Shown here in pieces: positions 20,612 to 23,011 of a stretch of 23,011 nt of DNA (position 1 is its first letter; the number at the start of each line of letters is the position of its first letter). The notes under the pieces were generated by a model. The model was not told the DNA's origin and ran no database searches. It worked only from the letters and a program-made list of their open reading frames with translations. The DNA comes from a virus, in IMG/VR virus record IMGVR_UViG_3300025769_000899, positions 1 through 23,011 of that record. One strand, 5' to 3'. Position numbers and translations under genes: made by a program.

Positions 20612-23011
20612 TATGCTGTGTAAATAGTGTAATTAATTAATATGATTAGACTACCGTTGCCTGCTGTTGGGTCGGCTGTGTCAGCGTAAACTTTTAGTGA
20701 TGTGTTTGCAGGAAAGTTAGTCCCTGACCCTAAATAAGTAGGCTGCGCTTCAACACTGTAAGCAGATGTATTTGCTAATATACCGTCTGCTGTGTATATC
20801 CTTGTGCTGTCATCTCCAAACGTAAACCTTACATTTGTGCTTGTTGCATAAGCCGTAGTGACACCTCCTTTTGATACAAGTATCTTTAAAGGTGATATTA
20901 TTTTACCTGCGCCCGGTGCAGGAATACAAGTTATAGGTGTGCTATTAAGTGATAGAATTTCTGAGCTTGTTAAATCTATCCTTGCCCATCTTGACCTATT
21001 CTCTAAATCTTCTTCTGTTAACTCTACACCACCGACATACGTTACACCACTTTCTATTATTTCAGTGTTGTCAGTGTTTATTAAAGTTACATCAGTTAGA
21101 CCACCAGCAATAGTATTATTACTTCCGTTTACTTTTATACGCTCAGCATCTGCACCAATTACATTACCATCTCCTACAACATCTATACTACGAGCTGAAT
21201 AATGTACTGTGTTGTCTTTACCGCTAACAGTTACATCATTTGCATGTTTATTATAGTTATTGTTGTTATAGTTAATAACTGTCTTTAATTTTGGGGGTGT
21301 ATACTCTCCAATGTCATCAGCACCGCCGATAACTTCACCTGTTGTAGCTGCAAAGGGGCTTACATTCTTTAGTTTTAAAAATTCACATTTTGTCAAAGAA
21401 TTAGCATTAGCATTATAATCTATTACTTTGTTTAGCCTCCAATATGCTTGCAAGAAGTAGTAATTATTTCGGAAGTCTAAATCATATACATCTTTTGGTG
21501 TAAGATTAAAATAACCACTAAAGAGAATACTATTCTCGTTTGTTATCTCATCTATAAACTGCTTATGATACTCATTAAAGACATTTGCGTTAGTCCAATT
21601 AAGTGTAGTGTATGTGTCATCATAATACACCTCTTTAACTACCCCAAAATTCAAATCAAACGTTGGATTAAACGGGTCATCTAAGTGTCCGCAATACGGA
21701 TAGTTTGTGTAGGCTGTTGTGGCTGCGCTACCTACATGATTCCATTGTTGCCCCGTAATATTTCTAAGCCCACCGTAGTACAGTATTCTCATGTTACTTG
21801 CATAGGGCTTAATGCTACCGTTACTGTCTTGTTGAAAGATTCTAGGCATAACCATATCTGAAAATCCAGTATCTGCAACGGGGGTAGGACTAAATATAAC
21901 TTCTGTTTTAATCTCATTTTTAACAAAGTCATTCTGTACATCTTCAAAATGCTGACCGTATATCTCACCCCAAGATTCTATGTATTTTTGATTATAATAG
22001 TCTTTATCTTCCTTGTAGGTCCACAAGTAACGACCTGCATCTAAAGCACCCATTGGTGTAATCTCTTGCTCTCTATCAAATGCTAGTTTATCTGTACTAT
22101 CAAAATCAACTGCTACACCGTTATCATAGAAATCATTACGGGGCTCTATAAAGTAATTGTTTTCATTGTTGTTATCTTGCTCAACATATAAGTTAAACAT
22201 CTTGATAATGCTATTTAATAGGCTCTTAATTTCAATGTCAACAGGTAGTATGGTGTTCATATCTACTGTGCCACCTTCAACTAATCCTACGTTGTTTATT
22301 TTATTGTAGAATATAGAACCCGTCTTTACTTGAAAATATGCCTTACCACTATAATTAGTTACACCGTCTGTAAATAAAGTGGATGAGTCAAAATTATAGG
22401 TCCATTGCTGCATCTCTATTGTTATTACATCTCCTTGTTGGCATAACTCATTAGTTATCGTAGGTGTAACTAAGTTTGCCCAATTCGGATCATAATTGTA
22501 ATTCCAAATATTATCAGGGTCTGGATTAGGTACTGCATTAGCACTTTCATAAGATGTAGTAAACGCAGGTATGTTGCTTGTGTTTGCTCCAGCAGTGTAA
22601 AGTGCAATATATGCACCGTTCTTTTTAATTCTCCATTGACAAGCTAATGAAGATGGGTTACAAGTAACAGATGCAGTAGTGTCTGGAACTAATCTTATCC
22701 CCATAAATATTCTAGCACTAAATGTATAATATCCAGTATCAGGAACGGTAAAGGTATAAGTACCCGTATTGTAGTTACCTCCATTATCAAAATTATCGCC
22801 AGTACTGTCATCATTAAACTCTATTGTAGCATTTGCACTAATACTGGTAAACTCTAATTCTTGTTTGCTTATATTACCTGCTTGAAATAACCTATCTTCT
22901 ATCTGTTTGTTGGATAGTTCTAAACGCTCTCTGGTAAATGGGAATATTAACCTTTTAAATCTAGCTGAGTTAATAAATGAACTTTCGTAGGTGTAACCAT
23001 AGGTGCTGAAT
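20611..23011 (-). CDS. Large tail / host-contact protein, 5' end outside window
   Basis: The frame stays open from the ATG at 22704 up to the window edge (first full codon at 23010), so the real start is outside and at least about 800 residues are present. The part upstream of 22704 reads as good protein and includes a stretch like TYTFTVPDTGYYTFSARI, typical of C1q/TNF-like jelly-roll domains, which are often used as trimeric receptor-binding heads. The middle is a long mixed region. Near the C-terminus lies an Asn/Val/Gly-rich run with repeated V-x-V-x-G-x-x-N patterns suggesting a short beta-helix, followed by a beta-rich C-terminal domain. It directly precedes the tape measure gene (1-bp overlap), so a distal tail, baseplate or fibre role is likely. 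Role inferred from position and composition; I recognise no catalytic residues. Confidence 0.75.
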   Translation of the reverse strand, partial: FSTYGYTYESSFINSARFKRLIFPFTRERLELSNKQIEDRLFQAGNISKQELEFTSISANATIEFNDDSTGDNFDNGGNYNTGTYTFTVPDTGYYTFSARIFMGIRLVPDTTASVTCNPSSLACQWRIKKNGAYIALYTAGANTSNIPAFTTSYESANAVPNPDPDNIWNYNYDPNWANLVTPTITNELCQQGDVITIEMQQWTYNFDSSTLFTDGVTNYSGKAYFQVKTGSIFYNKINNVGLVEGGTVDMNTILPVDIEIKSLLNSIIKMFNLYVEQDNNNENNYFIEPRNDFYDNGVAVDFDSTDKLAFDREQEITPMGALDAGRYLWTYKEDKDYYNQKYIESWGEIYGQHFEDVQNDFVKNEIKTEVIFSPTPVADTGFSDMVMPRIFQQDSNGSIKPYASNMRILYYGGLRNITGQQWNHVGSAATTAYTNYPYCGHLDDPFNPTFDLNFGVVKEVYYDDTYTTLNWTNANVFNEYHKQFIDEITNENSILFSGYFNLTPKDVYDLDFRNNYYFLQAYWRLNKVIDYNANANSLTKCEFLKLKNVSPFAATTGEVIGGADDIGEYTPPKLKTVINYNNNNYNKHANDVTVSGKDNTVHYSARSIDVVGDGNVIGADAERIKVNGSNNTIAGGLTDVTLINTDNTEIIESGVTYVGGVELTEEDLENRSRWARIDLTSSEILSLNSTPITCIPAPGAGKIISPLKILVSKGGVTTAYATSTNVRFTFGDDSTRIYTADGILANTSAYSVEAQPTYLGSGTNFPANTSLKVYADTADPTAGNGSLIILINYTIYTA

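Noticed and set aside
19851-20627. 258-residue plus-strand frame opposite the tape measure gene
   Set aside because: Ala/Ser-rich antisense shadow of the helical, Ala/Lys/Glu-rich tape measure coding sequence; no independent start context and every neighbour is on the minus strand.
11159-23011. Diversity-generating retroelement acting on the adhesin genes
   Set aside because: No reverse transcriptase gene and no near-identical template/variable repeat pair seen in this window.

Overview
The window is part of a tailed-phage genome (free phage or prophage) that infects a Bacteroidota, probably Flavobacteriia-like, host. Every credible gene lies on the minus strand, so transcription runs from high to low coordinates. 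The host assignment rests on three observations: AT-rich DNA, A-rich leaders with no recognisable Shine-Dalgarno sequence, and two promoters matching the Flavobacterium/Bacteroides consensus TTG-N17-23-TAnnTTTG (near 4874-4903 and 8473-8503). Several proteins (XkdF-type protease, portal with a Cys-rich tail, DUF6712-like connector, DUF6291-like protein) belong to families I associate with Bacteroidota phages. I see no integrase, repressor, terminase, tRNA or CRISPR array, so lifestyle and packaging cannot be judged.

Layout in transcription order. (1) 23011-8592, virion and lysis: a large tail/host-contact protein that runs off the window edge, tape measure, prohead protease, scaffold, major capsid, a tube-like protein, small proteins, portal, connector/neck proteins and a lectin-like adhesin. 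These are followed by two small membrane proteins (holin candidates), an amidase, a predicted unimolecular spanin, a NUMOD4/HNH/AP2 homing endonuclease and a DEDD 3'-5' exonuclease. Tail genes precede the head genes and the portal follows the capsid gene, which is not the textbook order. (2) 8442-4908, starting at a host-type promoter: small unknown proteins, a possible OB-fold protein, an exported glucosaminidase, a winged-helix protein and a small C5 cytosine methyltransferase. (3) 4903-1, starting at a second host-type promoter: a structured, pseudoknot-capable RNA or leader, a small unknown, a DUF6291-like replication protein, a T7-gp4-like primase-helicase, several HNH/zinc proteins, a truncated NinG-like mini-ORF and a RusA Holliday-junction resolvase.

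The most interesting unexplained signals are as follows. First, a strictly spaced element, GTTACA-N12-TATATTTATAAGTAT, occurs three times, only in front of virion genes; in two cases it runs directly into the ATG. Second, a promoter-led RNA of about 95 nt at 4775-4868 has interleaved complementary arms and a U-tract. Third, a cluster of direct repeats, palindromes and a polypurine tract inside the putative replication gene recalls lambda-type origins placed within initiator genes. Fourth, a long two-tier dyad lies at 50-103. There is no gene-free stretch over 300 bases; the largest gaps (8443-8591, 4761-4907, 17919-18064, 1-125) all hold regulatory-looking structure.
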